Source: Phaeocystidibacter sp965659725
Lineage (GTDB): Bacteria; Bacteroidota; Bacteroidia; Flavobacteriales; Schleiferiaceae
NCBI GenBank assembly: GCA_965659725.1
Contig: CBFHXG010000013.1
Coordinates: 1-48,206 of the forward strand
DNA length: 48,206 bases
Reading direction: 5' to 3'
This document shows, one piece after another, positions 6,884 to 16,186 of the stretch (position 1 is its first letter; each line of letters begins with the position of its first letter). The notes beneath the pieces are model-generated. The model was not told the origin of the DNA. It saw nothing but the letters and a program-made list of their open reading frames with translations, and did no database searches. The position numbers and the translations under genes are program-made.

Positions 6884-8245
6884 CTAGGGCCGTACCTCGT
6901 ATTTATCCAGCAAGTAAAGCATCGCTGCCATGCTTGCGCTTCCAAGCTCAAGAGCTCGGGCGTTGATGCTTTCGTAGACATCCGTTGGGGCATGGTGATA
7001 ATCGAAATAGCGTTGTCCGTCTGCGCGGTAGCCCAATAAAATGGCGTCGTCGTTTCGAAGTTGACCCACATCTGCACCTGACCACCCAATGGAGTATTCC
7101 CGCAAGCCGTAGGGTTCAAAGAACCACTTGAAGGCCTTAACGGCTTCCACACCTGAGTCGAGGGATTGAATGCTGAATCCACGAGGAACATCGCCGCCGC
7201 CGTCACTCTCAATTCCGATGACATGCTTATGCCCAAGTAGGTGTGCTTGTTGCGCGTACTCACGGGCACCATCAAGTCCAAATTCTTCATTCATGAACAA
7301 TACTACTCGGTGCGTCCGTTTAGGTCTATATCCAGACTGCATCAGCAAGAACAGAGCCTCCATGCTTTGAACGCTCCCTGCACCATCATCTTGCGCCCCC
7401 TCAGCGAGGTCCCACGAGTCGAGGTGCCCACCTACAACAGCGTACTCTTCTGGAAATTCGGTGCCTGTTACCTCTGCGATTACGTTGTATGACGTTACGG
7501 GGTCGAACCACTCCGACGTTAGCTCAATGAAGAGTGCAGTGTCTGGATCTTGGCGTAGTGCATTTTGCAATCTATCGGCACTCAAATAGCCAAGAGCAAT
7601 GGCAGGAATGGAGTCTTCGGCCTCACGGTAGGTCATGCTTCCCGTATGTGGCGCATCATCTTTTTTGGTTGTTACCGAGCGGATAACAACAGCCACAGCT
7701 CCATACTTGCTCGCTTCTTGTGCTCCGATGTGACGTTTTTTGACCGCTTCACCATAAGCAGAGCCAGTGTTGATGTACGTTTGTCGCATGGGTGCACTGA
7801 AAAAAACAATCTTTCCTTCTATATCCTCGCGTGAATAGTTTTCCAGATCATCTACATCGGGAATCTCGATCACTTGTGCTGTACTTCCTCCTGATGGTGT
7901 GGGAACAGAGCCGCCCAATGCACATGCTGAAAGAGTTTCTCCATGCAAGGAGACCGAGATTTCACCGCGCTCCCAGTGAGGGACTTGTACCTCTTGAAGG
8001 TACACGCGGTCGAAACCCAAGGTGTCCAGTGTTTCTTTTGCCCATTCTACTGCTCTTTCGGCACCTTCGCTGCCGGCTAACCTTGGGCCAACATCTTTAC
8101 AAAGCTCTCGGAGCCAATTATAGGCTTGTTGATCTTCGAGAGCTTGGTCGTACAGCCCTCGAATGAATGCTTCATCTTGAGCGGTATCGATCTGACTCCA
8201 GCCCAACAAAGGACAGAGAAGTAAGAGGTAGAACGGGTTCTTCAT
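6884..8245 (-). CDS. M28 family zinc aminopeptidase with PA domain (carboxypeptidase Q-like)
   Basis: 453 aa. A signal peptide (MKNPFYLLLLCPLLGWSQ) predicts export to the periplasm. An N-terminal segment with VGPRLAGSEGAERAVEW leads into a protease-associated domain (about 125-250). The co-catalytic M28 site follows: GGHLDSWD (His, Asp), QDDGAG (bridging Asp), NEEFG (catalytic and binding Glu), ESDGGGD and a late HHAPTD (His). The family removes N-terminal residues from peptides. It starts 11 bp after the stop of the DUF819 gene, so the two are probably one operon. All metal ligands are present, so activity is expected; the peptide preference is unknown. Confidence 0.9.
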   Translation of the reverse strand: MKNPFYLLLLCPLLGWSQIDTAQDEAFIRGLYDQALEDQQAYNWLRELCKDVGPRLAGSEGAERAVEWAKETLDTLGFDRVYLQEVQVPHWERGEISVSLHGETLSACALGGSVPTPSGGSTAQVIEIPDVDDLENYSREDIEGKIVFFSAPMRQTYINTGSAYGEAVKKRHIGAQEASKYGAVAVVIRSVTTKKDDAPHTGSMTYREAEDSIPAIALGYLSADRLQNALRQDPDTALFIELTSEWFDPVTSYNVIAEVTGTEFPEEYAVVGGHLDSWDLAEGAQDDGAGSVQSMEALFLLMQSGYRPKRTHRVVLFMNEEFGLDGAREYAQQAHLLGHKHVIGIESDGGGDVPRGFSIQSLDSGVEAVKAFKWFFEPYGLREYSIGWSGADVGQLRNDDAILLGYRADGQRYFDYHHAPTDVYESINARALELGSASMAAMLYLLDKYEVRP

Positions 8246-8256
8246 TTAGAATAAGA

Positions 8257-9666
8257 TTAGGCACCAATAGCCATTCGCATGAGGTTACCACAAATAATAG
8301 CACCATATGTTCCAAGGGCATACCCTAAAACAGCCAAAAGAACTCCAACAGGAGCTAGTGACGGGTGGAATGCTGCCGCAACAACGGGGGCTGAGGCGGC
8401 GCCACCTACGTTGGCTTTTGAACCTACGGCGAGGAAGAAGTAAGGAGATCTGGAAAGCTTAGCGACCAAGAAGAGTAGTCCAACGTGGAAAGCCATCCAT
8501 ATGAGTCCCACGAAGAACAGTCCTGGATTGTCAAAGATCTCTAAGATATTCATCTTCATACCGATGGAGGCCACGAGGATGTAAATGAAGATGCTTCCGA
8601 TCTTTGAAGCGCCTGCACCCTCCATATTCTTTGCTTTTGTGAAACTCAAGACCAGTCCGATCGTTGTTGCTACCACGATCAACCAGAAGAATCCGCTGGT
8701 CAAGCTAAAGTCACTAGCACCTGGAATAGTAGCCATCAGTGGCGCTAAATAATCTGCCGCCAAATGCGAAAGCCCGACCGCTCCAAAAGCAAGCCCAAGG
8801 ATGATCATGAGATCGGTGAAGGATGGGATCTTTGCAACACTTAGGGAAAAGTCGTGCATTTTATTCTTGAGTACTTCCACATTAGATGAATCGGCTTTGA
8901 GCCACTTATCGATAGACTTTGATTTGCCAACACCTAGGAGCAAGAAGGCCATCCAGATCTCGGCAACGATGACATCAATGGTAATCATGGCACCAAAGAG
9001 CTTGGAACTGATCAATCCAGATTTGTTGGTTAACGGATCTGTCCCAAACACCTCAAACATAGCAGCCTGGTTGGCACCCCCACCGATCCATGACCCAGCG
9101 ATGGTCGTCATTCCACGCCACACGTTTCCTTCTACAACATCAGGGGCAATGGCATCCATTATGAGGAGCGCGATGGGCCCACCGAGGATGATACCCACCG
9201 TCGCGGTACCGAACATGAGAAGGGCCTTAGGCCCGAGGCGGAACACATCCTTAAGGCTTATGCTCAAAGTGAGCAGGACCAAACTTGCCGGTAGCAAGTA
9301 ACGAGAGGCCATGAAGTACAGCTTCGATTTGTGGATGAAGGGCTCGAGTATACCTCTGTTGATTTCGTTTTCGGCCACGAACTCCTTCAGCTGACCTACT
9401 CGCGTAATCCCATCAACATCAAACCCAGCGGTAGTAAGAGCAGCAAGAGCCTTATCAAACTCGATCCAACCCGGACTAATGATTCCAAGCGTGTTGAAAA
9501 TGGAAGGTAAGAAATAGCAGAGCAGGAGCGCAGGAATGATATTGAAGAACTTCTTCAATTGTGGGATCGTGGTGGCTTTGAAGATAAGGGCAAGCAACCC
9601 GATCAAGATACCCAAGACCACGGCGTCATTCGTGATCAGAGGGGTTTTAGAAACTACGTCGTTCAT
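8257..9666 (-). CDS. DUF819 family integral membrane protein
   Basis: 469 aa with about ten to twelve hydrophobic helices through its length. The glycine-rich GSWIGGGANQAAMFEVFG near the middle and KANVGGAASAPVVAAAF near the C-terminus are repeated half-motifs typical of DUF819 (YjcL-like) proteins. The family looks like a secondary transporter; its substrate is unknown. Its product would sit in the inner membrane upstream of the M28 peptidase, so uptake of peptide breakdown products is a possible but unproven link. A near-consensus -7 element TATCTTGG lies at 9688-9695 on the minus strand. Confidence 0.85.
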   Translation of the reverse strand: MNDVVSKTPLITNDAVVLGILIGLLALIFKATTIPQLKKFFNIIPALLLCYFLPSIFNTLGIISPGWIEFDKALAALTTAGFDVDGITRVGQLKEFVAENEINRGILEPFIHKSKLYFMASRYLLPASLVLLTLSISLKDVFRLGPKALLMFGTATVGIILGGPIALLIMDAIAPDVVEGNVWRGMTTIAGSWIGGGANQAAMFEVFGTDPLTNKSGLISSKLFGAMITIDVIVAEIWMAFLLLGVGKSKSIDKWLKADSSNVEVLKNKMHDFSLSVAKIPSFTDLMIILGLAFGAVGLSHLAADYLAPLMATIPGASDFSLTSGFFWLIVVATTIGLVLSFTKAKNMEGAGASKIGSIFIYILVASIGMKMNILEIFDNPGLFFVGLIWMAFHVGLLFLVAKLSRSPYFFLAVGSKANVGGAASAPVVAAAFHPSLAPVGVLLAVLGYALGTYGAIICGNLMRMAIGA

Positions 9667-9938
9667 GATGGTCCTTCGTTAGGTCCGCCAAGATAGGAAA
9701 CGCAGTGTATTGTGGGAAATAAGATGGTCGAGGGTGGTGGCGGTGGCGGGCTTCTTTTCGGGGGGCCCCCCGACCCCTCCCCAACATCAAGATATGAAAT
9801 ACCCCAACTGAAGTCGTATGATAAACGGATACAAACGGTTAGTTCCCAACCATGAAGTGTTCGAATTCTATCCTTTGAAAATCGAAGGGTAGTGAAGAGC
9901 AAATGGTAACTTGAGAACGGGGAGGGGTTGGGAATCCC
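9667..9938. other. Intergenic region with G/C-run palindrome and dispersed repeat
   Basis: No gene is seen. A GGGGGGCCCCCC palindrome (about 9760-9771) with flanking purine and pyrimidine runs is followed by the dispersed repeat at 9811-9841. Confidence 0.5.
9811..9841 (+). repeat. Dispersed intergenic repeat, copy 1
   Basis: A 31-bp stretch matching 21534-21564 at 28 positions, with the last 22 bases identical. It contains two AAACGG hexamers spaced 10 bp apart (9823 and 9833), one helical turn, as in direct-repeat protein-binding sites. Confidence 0.65.
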
Positions 9939-10712
9939 TTATGGTATGCTCGCCCAAATCATGCTCAGTGCGATCAAACTCACCATTACCGCGAACGCCT
10001 TTTTCAGTATTGCTTGGGGCAGCTTATTTGCAATGCGGCTTCCCAGATATAGTCCAGCCGCACTCATCAATGTGAACAGCAGTATGAGCTGCCAATCGAT
10101 GGAGATCTTGCCTACCAGAAGGTCGGATCCAAAGCCGATCATGCTATTCACGGCGATGATGGCCAACGAGGTGCCAACGGCGTTCTTAACGGACAAACTG
10201 AGACCTAAGACCAATACCGGGACGATGATAAAGCCGCCTCCAGCACCGACGGTTCCTGTGAGTAATCCGGTCAGGAAGCCTTGAAGTATGAGAACAATCA
10301 TGGGTCTGCGGCCTCCCTTTTCTTTTTTGCCTTTCCACATGGCTATGGCGGCGAAGAGCATCAATATGGCGAAGAGTAGTGTGATAAACTGACCAGAGGA
10401 GAAACCGAGGATCTCGTCGGGTAAGTAGGGAATGAAAAAACTACGAGCAACGGCCACGGCTATTAACATGGGGGCACCGAAAGACAGCACCACCTTCCAT
10501 TCCACGCGTGATTTACGTTGATTCTTGATCGTCCCATAAACGGCGGTCGCGCCAACAATGAAAAGGGAATAGGATGTAGCCTCTACGGGCTCGATCCCGA
10601 ATAGATACATCAAAACAGGCAGGGCCAAAATACTCCCACCTGAACCGAGGGCGCCTAATACGAATCCAGTGAATATGGCGGCTACATAGCCGAGGATCTC
10701 AAGTAACTCCAT
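9939..10712 (-). CDS. TauE/SafE family sulfite exporter-like permease
   Basis: 257 aa with about eight membrane helices. Two family half-repeats are visible: FVLGALGSGGSILALPVL near the start and GLLTGTVGAGGGFIIVPVL in the middle, the G-x-G-G-G-x-x-x-x-P motif of the TauE/SafE (DUF81) group. Members move sulfite, organosulfonates or related anions across the inner membrane, usually outward; no sulfur-metabolism gene is adjacent, so the substrate is open. The minus-strand element GACCTTTG (10717-10724; one mismatch to TAnnTTTG) ends 4 nt before the ATG, which suggests a leaderless mRNA. Confidence 0.88.
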   Translation of the reverse strand: MELLEILGYVAAIFTGFVLGALGSGGSILALPVLMYLFGIEPVEATSYSLFIVGATAVYGTIKNQRKSRVEWKVVLSFGAPMLIAVAVARSFFIPYLPDEILGFSSGQFITLLFAILMLFAAIAMWKGKKEKGGRRPMIVLILQGFLTGLLTGTVGAGGGFIIVPVLVLGLSLSVKNAVGTSLAIIAVNSMIGFGSDLLVGKISIDWQLILLFTLMSAAGLYLGSRIANKLPQAILKKAFAVMVSLIALSMIWASIP

Positions 10713-10781
10713 GTTGCAAAGGTCAGATTTAACAAAGGAGCATTGTGTGATGTGGGTAACACAGAAGGGCCGTGTTGGAAT

Positions 10782-12890
10782 TTAGATCTTGTGACTAGCC
10801 AAGATGAACTTGTCCCGTTCGGTTGTGGTCGTTATCCCATTGTCGTACGCAATAACGTATTTGCCCTTTTTGATCTCCATGATCTGACCGGTCTGCCGAG
10901 CGTTGATAAGCTTGACCTTATCTCCTACTTTCACCTCCTCTGAGGTAAGTTTTTTAAGTCGGGCTTTCTTCTTTTGCTGGGCCTTACTGAGTTTTTTCTT
11001 CTCAACCTTCTTCACTTCTCCACCGCGCTCGCCAAGCATCTGTTGAAAGCGATCCATGACGCCCTTACGCATCTGGCGATTGGTTGCCTTGTTCCAGCTG
11101 TTTACCAAGCTTTCAAAGCGCTTACCCCACATCAGTTGTTCGCTTTGGTCGGCGTTGGTCTTACTCTGCTTGTTTACCTTGTCTTCGAGCTTTCGTATCT
11201 GCGTGGCTTGTCGAACACGCATGGATTCTAGCTCCTCGAGTTTTTCATTGGTTTCCTCCCTTTCCTTTGCCAAAGCGGTTCTTTCCTTCTGGAGTTCTAC
11301 CAACAACTCATCCAGCGCTCTTGTGCCTTCTTTCAGTCTTTTTCGGGCTGATTGAATGAGAGGCTTAGGAATTCCAGCTCGTTCTGCCACTTCAAAAGTG
11401 TAGGAGCTTCCAGGTTGCCCGATCTGGAGAAGATATTCAGGTTCCAATGATTCACCGTTGAACAGCATGCTTCCGTTTACCACGCCTGGAAGCGAGGCAG
11501 CCAAGCTCTTAATGCTATTGAAGTGAGTTGTAGTGATCCCGTAAGCCTTTTGTCGGTTCAATGACTTCAAGAATACTTGAGCAAGAACAGCACCCAGGTC
11601 GGGGTCTGAACCCGAACCAAACTCATCGATTAGAAATAGGGTCTTGTTATCTGCAGCGCGCAAGAACGACTTCATTTTTTCGAGTTTAGAGCTATAGGTG
11701 CTCAACTCGTTCTCAATGCTTTGGCTATCTCCGATATCAGCCAACACCTTATCGACAAAATGGAAAGTCGACGATGGATGTACCGGTAACAATAATCCGG
11801 CTTGAAGCATCATTTGGAACAAGCCTACCGTCTTCAGGGTGATGGATTTTCCACCTGCGTTCGGACCTGAGATAACGAGTATTCGTTGATCAGAATTCAA
11901 TTGCAGATCAAGGGGTACCACAACTCTATTTTTACTCTTGTGGAAGTGGCGTAGTACGGGGTTGATGCCTTTTATGATCTCCAGGTCACCGTCGTTGTTG
12001 ATATTCGGCAAGCAGGCATCTTCTGCCAAGGCATAGCGCGCCTTCGCGTGGATGAAGTCGATATCCGACATGATCTTTGAGAAGGCTTCGAGCTCCGGTT
12101 TGTGAAGAGCTAGATATTGGGTCAACTCCTTCAAGATCCTACGAACCTCTCTTTGCTCATCGTCGATCAACATAGCTACTTCGTTGTTGATCTCGATACA
12201 CTCTCCCGGCTCAATAAATACCGTTGTGTGCTTGTTGGACGCCCCGTGAAGGATGCCGTTCACTCGACCTTTGAAACCTGCCTGAACTCCCATGGTGCGC
12301 CGGTTATCGTGGACGCTTTCGTTGACATCACCAAGGAGTCCTAGGCTATCGTACTTTCTGAGCGCTTTATAGAAAACACGATCAGCGGAGGCTCTTTTTC
12401 GGGAAAGACGAGTACGGATCTTTGAAAGATCTGGTGAGGCATTGCTCTTAACAATGCCATTTCGTTCCAACACCTTTTCTATGGCTTGGGGGATATCCGT
12501 ATTGGGCGGGAAGTCCCGGAAACGCAAAGTGACCGTTGGCAATAGGTCTTTGTTGCTTTCTGCAAATCGAGTCAATCGATTATAGGACTCCACAAGCTCC
12601 TTGATATCTAGGAATTGTTCAGCCTCAAGGACGGCATTCTTGATACGAAGAAGAGAAACGGCATCGGCGACGTCGGCGGCAGCCAGGGCTGGAACGGAGC
12701 GTTCGGCTTGATATACGGAGAGAACCTCATTTACCTCGGTAAGATCTTGCTCGATCTGTCGGCTATCAGAAATAGGCAGTAAGCGCTCTAGCCTTTCTCG
12801 TCCAACCTTGGTAACGGCATAGTTTGCCACGGCTCGGCGAACATCGCTAAACTCTAAGGACTCGATTATATCAGATGGATAGACCTTCAC
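10782..12890 (-). CDS. mutS2: MutS2-type ATPase lacking an Smr domain
   Basis: 702 aa from a GTG start. The N-terminal core/lever helices (about 1-300) are followed by the MutS-family ATPase: Walker A GPNAGGKS (about 341-348), Walker B LFLIDEFGSGSDP (about 415-427) and the ST-x-x-S signature ELSTYSSKLEKM before it. A long coiled coil (about 510-600) and a basic Lys-rich linker lead to a small KOW-like tail (VGDKVKLINA, GKYVIAYDNG). Classical MutS2 has a C-terminal Smr nuclease domain of about 80 residues; none is present. MutS2 acts in suppressing recombination or in ribosome rescue in different bacteria. The start is supported by a perfect promoter element 4 nt upstream. Confidence 0.88.
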   Translation of the reverse strand: MKVYPSDIIESLEFSDVRRAVANYAVTKVGRERLERLLPISDSRQIEQDLTEVNEVLSVYQAERSVPALAAADVADAVSLLRIKNAVLEAEQFLDIKELVESYNRLTRFAESNKDLLPTVTLRFRDFPPNTDIPQAIEKVLERNGIVKSNASPDLSKIRTRLSRKRASADRVFYKALRKYDSLGLLGDVNESVHDNRRTMGVQAGFKGRVNGILHGASNKHTTVFIEPGECIEINNEVAMLIDDEQREVRRILKELTQYLALHKPELEAFSKIMSDIDFIHAKARYALAEDACLPNINNDGDLEIIKGINPVLRHFHKSKNRVVVPLDLQLNSDQRILVISGPNAGGKSITLKTVGLFQMMLQAGLLLPVHPSSTFHFVDKVLADIGDSQSIENELSTYSSKLEKMKSFLRAADNKTLFLIDEFGSGSDPDLGAVLAQVFLKSLNRQKAYGITTTHFNSIKSLAASLPGVVNGSMLFNGESLEPEYLLQIGQPGSSYTFEVAERAGIPKPLIQSARKRLKEGTRALDELLVELQKERTALAKEREETNEKLEELESMRVRQATQIRKLEDKVNKQSKTNADQSEQLMWGKRFESLVNSWNKATNRQMRKGVMDRFQQMLGERGGEVKKVEKKKLSKAQQKKKARLKKLTSEEVKVGDKVKLINARQTGQIMEIKKGKYVIAYDNGITTTTERDKFILASHKI

Positions 12891-12894
12891 GTGG

Positions 12895-12902
12895 CAAAGG
12901 TA
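12895..12902 (-). promoter_or_regulatory. -7 promoter element of the mutS2 gene
   Basis: Minus-strand TACCTTTG, an exact TAnnTTTG match, ends 4 nt before the GTG start at 12890. Transcription would begin at about the start codon, which suggests a leaderless message. Confidence 0.6.
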
Positions 12903-12927
12903 AACACATCAAAGGGCTCTGTGTTTA

Positions 12928-13653
12928 TCACAATGAGAAAGACACGATAAATGCGGGTTTATTTTCGATCTGGCCTACGCAGATGGCCTCACTCTCGATT
13001 TGACCTATTCGGAGTTTCAGAGGTTGACCCTCCTTTACCTCGCGGATGTAATTTACAGTCCATCCCGTTACCTTCCTACGGTCTTCATTTTTCAATCCGC
13101 TCCAAGCCCAATCAATATACCGAGCGTTGTTAACGTGCCCGATCTCGTCAAGGTCGGTGTAAAGAGGGGCTATCAATCTTTCAGAATAAAAACTCTTTGG
13201 GGCAGTGATCTTCACTGCTGGCTCATCTAAGGCATGCTCATCCTTTCTTTCGGTAAACAGGTCAGAAAGCTCTTCCACAGAGGTTGGCCTACCTGAGGAT
13301 GCGTCGAGTAGAGCCCAAGAACTCGTTCCTTTAAGGACGGTTTCCCCCTTCACCTTTCCGATAAAATCACGTAATGCAAACAGGCCTGTTGTGCCTTTAG
13401 GCCAAGTAGTTACCTCTATTACTTCCGCGTGTTTGGGGCGCGAATCCAGCTGGATGTGGATTCGGGAAAGCACCCAGTACTTTCTCTTGGTTCGCAAGGT
13501 TTCAACACCCCAACCCAAATGGTGAGCATGCTCTCTAGCCGCCTCTTGGAGTGCGTTTGCAATAGCTGACGGCTTGGCTCTGCCATCTGCGCCCACGTCC
13601 ATGCTGGAAAGCGAGTAGTAGAAGGTGTGTTTACTTGCGGTGTTTTTTGACAT
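12928..13653 (-). CDS. Acyl-[acyl-carrier-protein] thioesterase
   Basis: 241 aa, the size of bacterial FatA/FatB-like enzymes with two hot-dog domains. Domain 1 (about 10-130) opens with FYYSLSSMDVGADGRAKP and has the long helix LQEAAREHAHHLGWG. Domain 2 (about 150-241) holds the catalytic-region motif DLDEIGHVNNARYIDWAW with the Asn-His pair expected in this family. It releases fatty acids from acyl-ACP in the cytoplasm. It stops 37 bp upstream of the mutS2 start on the same strand, but mutS2 has its own promoter element in that gap. A near-consensus -7 element TACCTTAG is at 13660-13667, 6 nt from the ATG. Confidence 0.88.
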   Translation of the reverse strand: MSKNTASKHTFYYSLSSMDVGADGRAKPSAIANALQEAAREHAHHLGWGVETLRTKRKYWVLSRIHIQLDSRPKHAEVIEVTTWPKGTTGLFALRDFIGKVKGETVLKGTSSWALLDASSGRPTSVEELSDLFTERKDEHALDEPAVKITAPKSFYSERLIAPLYTDLDEIGHVNNARYIDWAWSGLKNEDRRKVTGWTVNYIREVKEGQPLKLRIGQIESEAICVGQIENKPAFIVSFSL

Positions 13654-13696
13654 GAGACTAAGGTACTACACAGATTATTCTATCTTTAACTGAGCC

Positions 13697-14332
13697 ATGA
13701 AACTACTCGATCTTATCGTTGGTACAAGTGAGAGGAATACGGTAAACCAACGTATTCTAAATGCAGTGATATTCTTCACCACGGCATTTACGATCTATGT
13801 ATTTATAAGGGGAATCTTCGTTGGTCAACCTTGGTATATTCAGGGCCCAATCTTGGGGATAATTTCAGTATTCGCCGTTGTTTATTTCTTTTCAAGGAAA
13901 CACCGGTACAAGAAGCTGGTGCGACCATTATACATAACGTTTGGGTTGCTCAGTATTTGTCTTTATTACTTTATCCTCAACGGGATAAAGGGCGAGATTC
14001 CTATGTATTTCATACTAGGAGCCATGCTGAGTATCACAATCGTAAAGCGCCGTTATTACCTTTTTGTGATTGGAGTCTGGATTTCCGCTTTTTTGGCTTC
14101 GGTAGCATTGGAGTATTCTTTCCCAGAAATGGTAACTACCGATGAAGCCAACCGTTTTCGAGGCCCTGAACACATCATCGCCACGATTGGCATCATGCTC
14201 TTCATTGCGGCCATGCTCTCAGAGCAACACGAGATCTTTAGAACGGGAATGGATGAGTACATTTCGAAGCCATTCAATCCGGAGGAGCTATTGAGTAAGA
14301 TCCAGAAGCAATTGAGATCTACAACGGCTTGA
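13697..14332 (+). CDS. Membrane sensor domain fused in frame to a receiver-domain tail (deleted hybrid histidine kinase)
   Basis: 211 aa. Residues about 18-175 form six hydrophobic helices, like the membrane sensor of Bacteroidota hybrid histidine kinases. Right after the last helix (ending AAMLSEQHEIF) the protein continues RTGMDEYISKPFNPEELLSKI, which is the end of a response-regulator receiver domain, with the conserved Lys-Pro of beta5-alpha5. The dimerisation, ATPase and most of the receiver domain, including the phospho-acceptor Asp, are missing. The simplest reading is an in-frame internal deletion of a much larger gene; catalytic activity is not possible. It is divergent from the thioesterase gene. 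A near-consensus -7 element TATCTTTA at 13681-13688 ends 8 nt before the ATG. Confidence 0.75.
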   Translation: MKLLDLIVGTSERNTVNQRILNAVIFFTTAFTIYVFIRGIFVGQPWYIQGPILGIISVFAVVYFFSRKHRYKKLVRPLYITFGLLSICLYYFILNGIKGEIPMYFILGAMLSITIVKRRYYLFVIGVWISAFLASVALEYSFPEMVTTDEANRFRGPEHIIATIGIMLFIAAMLSEQHEIFRTGMDEYISKPFNPEELLSKIQKQLRSTTA

Positions 14333-14334
14333 TA

Positions 14335-14365
14335 TCAAAAAAATGGCCCCCGATCGGAGGCCATT
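14335..14365 (-). terminator. Bidirectional-type terminator between the sensor remnant and lysS
   Basis: A 20-nt near-perfect palindrome TGGCC-x-CCGATCGG-x-GGCCA (14344-14363). On the minus strand it is followed by seven T residues, giving a good intrinsic terminator for lysS. On the plus strand the following sequence is only weakly T-rich. Confidence 0.75.
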
Positions 14366-14388
14366 ATCTCATATTGACAAAAAGGCTT

Positions 14389-16110
14389 TTAGGAAAACCA
14401 CTCTGCCACTTGCTCTTGAGTAAGTGTCCCCACGTCGAGCTTGTTCTTCTTGCGGTAGCCGCTTAATTGTTGATGAACGGCGCCCGGCTTTTTCTCACGC
14501 ATCTCGGCGACCGTTCCGAAAAGGGTGGCTACATGCTCAGCCCATTCTTCAGGAACCCCCGCTTCAACAAACTCATCGATCTTTGGTCCTGTTTCAAAAC
14601 TTTCTGGCCTCATTTGAGGGAAGAAGAGAACCTCTTGAATGGAGGCCTGATTCGTCAACATCATAGTTAGACGATCGATTCCGATGCCTAATCCAGAGGT
14701 TGGTGGCATACCATACTCAAGTGCACGAAGGAAATCTTGGTCGATGAACATTGCCTCATCATCCCCTTTCTTGCTGAGGCTAAGTTGATCTTCGAAACGC
14801 TCACGTTGATCAATCGGGTCATTCAGCTCAGAGTAGGCATTGGCAACTTCTTTACCGTTTACCATTAGCTCGAATCGCTCTGTCAAGCGTGGATCATGAC
14901 GATGCTTCTTGCACAAAGGCGACATTTCTACTGGGTAATCCGTAATGAAGGTTGGTTGGATGTATTTGTGCTCACAGCACTCTCCAAAGATCTCATCGAT
15001 GAGCTTTCCTTTACCCATGGATTCATCTACTTCAATACCCAAGCTTCTTGCAATGGTGCGAATTTCACCCTCTGATTTATCGATCAACTGATGACCTGTG
15101 TGCTCTTCGATAGCGTCAAGAATAGGCACACGCGCGAAAGGAGCCTTGAACTCGATCTTGTTGTTACCCAATATGACTTGAGTATCTCCGCCATTCACCT
15201 CTTCAACAACCTCTTGGAGCATGTTTTCAACGAAACGCATCATCCAATTATAGTCCTTGTAGGCAACATAGATCTCCATTACCGTAAACTCAGGGTTGTG
15301 CGTTCGGTCCATTCCTTCGTTTCGGAAGTCTTTGGCGAACTCATAAACCCCATCAAAACCACCAACGATCAATCTTTTCAGATATAATTCATTTGCGATT
15401 CTCAGGTATAATGGGATGTCTAGCGCATTGTGGTGTGTGGTAAATGGACGTGCCGCAGCTCCACCTGGAATGGGTTGAAGGATAGGAGTTTCTACCTCGA
15501 AGTATCCAGCGCGATCAAAGATGCGACGCATAGTATTGATGATCTTGGTGCGTTTCACGAAGATCTCTTTCACCTCTGGGTTGACCACGAGATCGACGTA
15601 ACGCTGACGGTATCTCAACTCAGGATCGCTAAAGGCGTCGTGCGTATTTCCTTCAGCATCCGTCTTGACCACCGGAAGAGGGCGTAGAGACTTGCTCAAG
15701 ACAGTCAGTTCTTTCACTAGTATGGAAACCTCACCGGTTTGAGTGCGGAAAACAGTGCCTTTCACACCGATGAAATCACCGATGTCTAGGAGTTTCTTGA
15801 AAACGTCGTTGTATAGGGTTTTGTCTTCACCCGGACAGATCTCATCTCGGTTGAGGTAGATCTGAACGCGCCCTTCAGCGTCTTGAAGCACAGCGAAGGA
15901 AGCCTTCCCCATAACGCGCTTGGTCATAAGTCGACCAGCCAAACACACTTCACCAACGGAAGACTCATCTTCTTCAAAGCTGGCAATCACCTGTTTGGAT
16001 TTATGCGTAACTGGATATTCCGCTGCTGGATAAGGTTCAATGCCCAAGCTGCGGAGTTTGCTCATCGCCTCCCGGCGGAAACGTTCCTGTTCGCTTAAAA
16101 TACGCGCCAT
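14389..16110 (-). CDS. lysS: Lysyl-tRNA synthetase, class II
   Basis: 573 aa. The N-terminal OB-fold anticodon-binding domain (about 55-165) includes AGRLMTKRVMGKASF. The class II core has motif 1 near FDRAGYFEVETPILQPIPGG, motif 2 FRNEGMDRTHNPEFTVME and motif 3 GLGIGIDRLTMML. After the core there is a tail of about 70 residues (from EFVEAGVPEEW to the stop) that is longer than in E. coli LysS and resembles the extension seen in Bacteroidota enzymes. It charges tRNA-Lys in the cytoplasm. The ATG at 16110 is preceded by an exact promoter element at 16142-16149 and the gene ends in a strong terminator, so it is probably monocistronic. Confidence 0.95.
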   Translation of the reverse strand: MARILSEQERFRREAMSKLRSLGIEPYPAAEYPVTHKSKQVIASFEEDESSVGEVCLAGRLMTKRVMGKASFAVLQDAEGRVQIYLNRDEICPGEDKTLYNDVFKKLLDIGDFIGVKGTVFRTQTGEVSILVKELTVLSKSLRPLPVVKTDAEGNTHDAFSDPELRYRQRYVDLVVNPEVKEIFVKRTKIINTMRRIFDRAGYFEVETPILQPIPGGAAARPFTTHHNALDIPLYLRIANELYLKRLIVGGFDGVYEFAKDFRNEGMDRTHNPEFTVMEIYVAYKDYNWMMRFVENMLQEVVEEVNGGDTQVILGNNKIEFKAPFARVPILDAIEEHTGHQLIDKSEGEIRTIARSLGIEVDESMGKGKLIDEIFGECCEHKYIQPTFITDYPVEMSPLCKKHRHDPRLTERFELMVNGKEVANAYSELNDPIDQRERFEDQLSLSKKGDDEAMFIDQDFLRALEYGMPPTSGLGIGIDRLTMMLTNQASIQEVLFFPQMRPESFETGPKIDEFVEAGVPEEWAEHVATLFGTVAEMREKKPGAVHQQLSGYRKKNKLDVGTLTQEQVAEWFS

Positions 16111-16141
16111 GATTGTTGTTTTTAGGCTTGAAAATTTCGCG

Positions 16142-16149
16142 CAAATGTA
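16142..16149 (-). promoter_or_regulatory. -7 promoter element of lysS
   Basis: Minus-strand TACATTTG, an exact TAnnTTTG match, 31 nt before the lysS ATG. Confidence 0.7.
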
Positions 16150-16186
16150 CGAAAGAGTTTGGGTCTGCTCGTACCTAAAGCACCTC

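Noticed and set aside
8801..9301. Long plus-strand frame opposite the DUF819 gene
   Set aside because: Antisense shadow of a clear membrane protein; no homology pattern.
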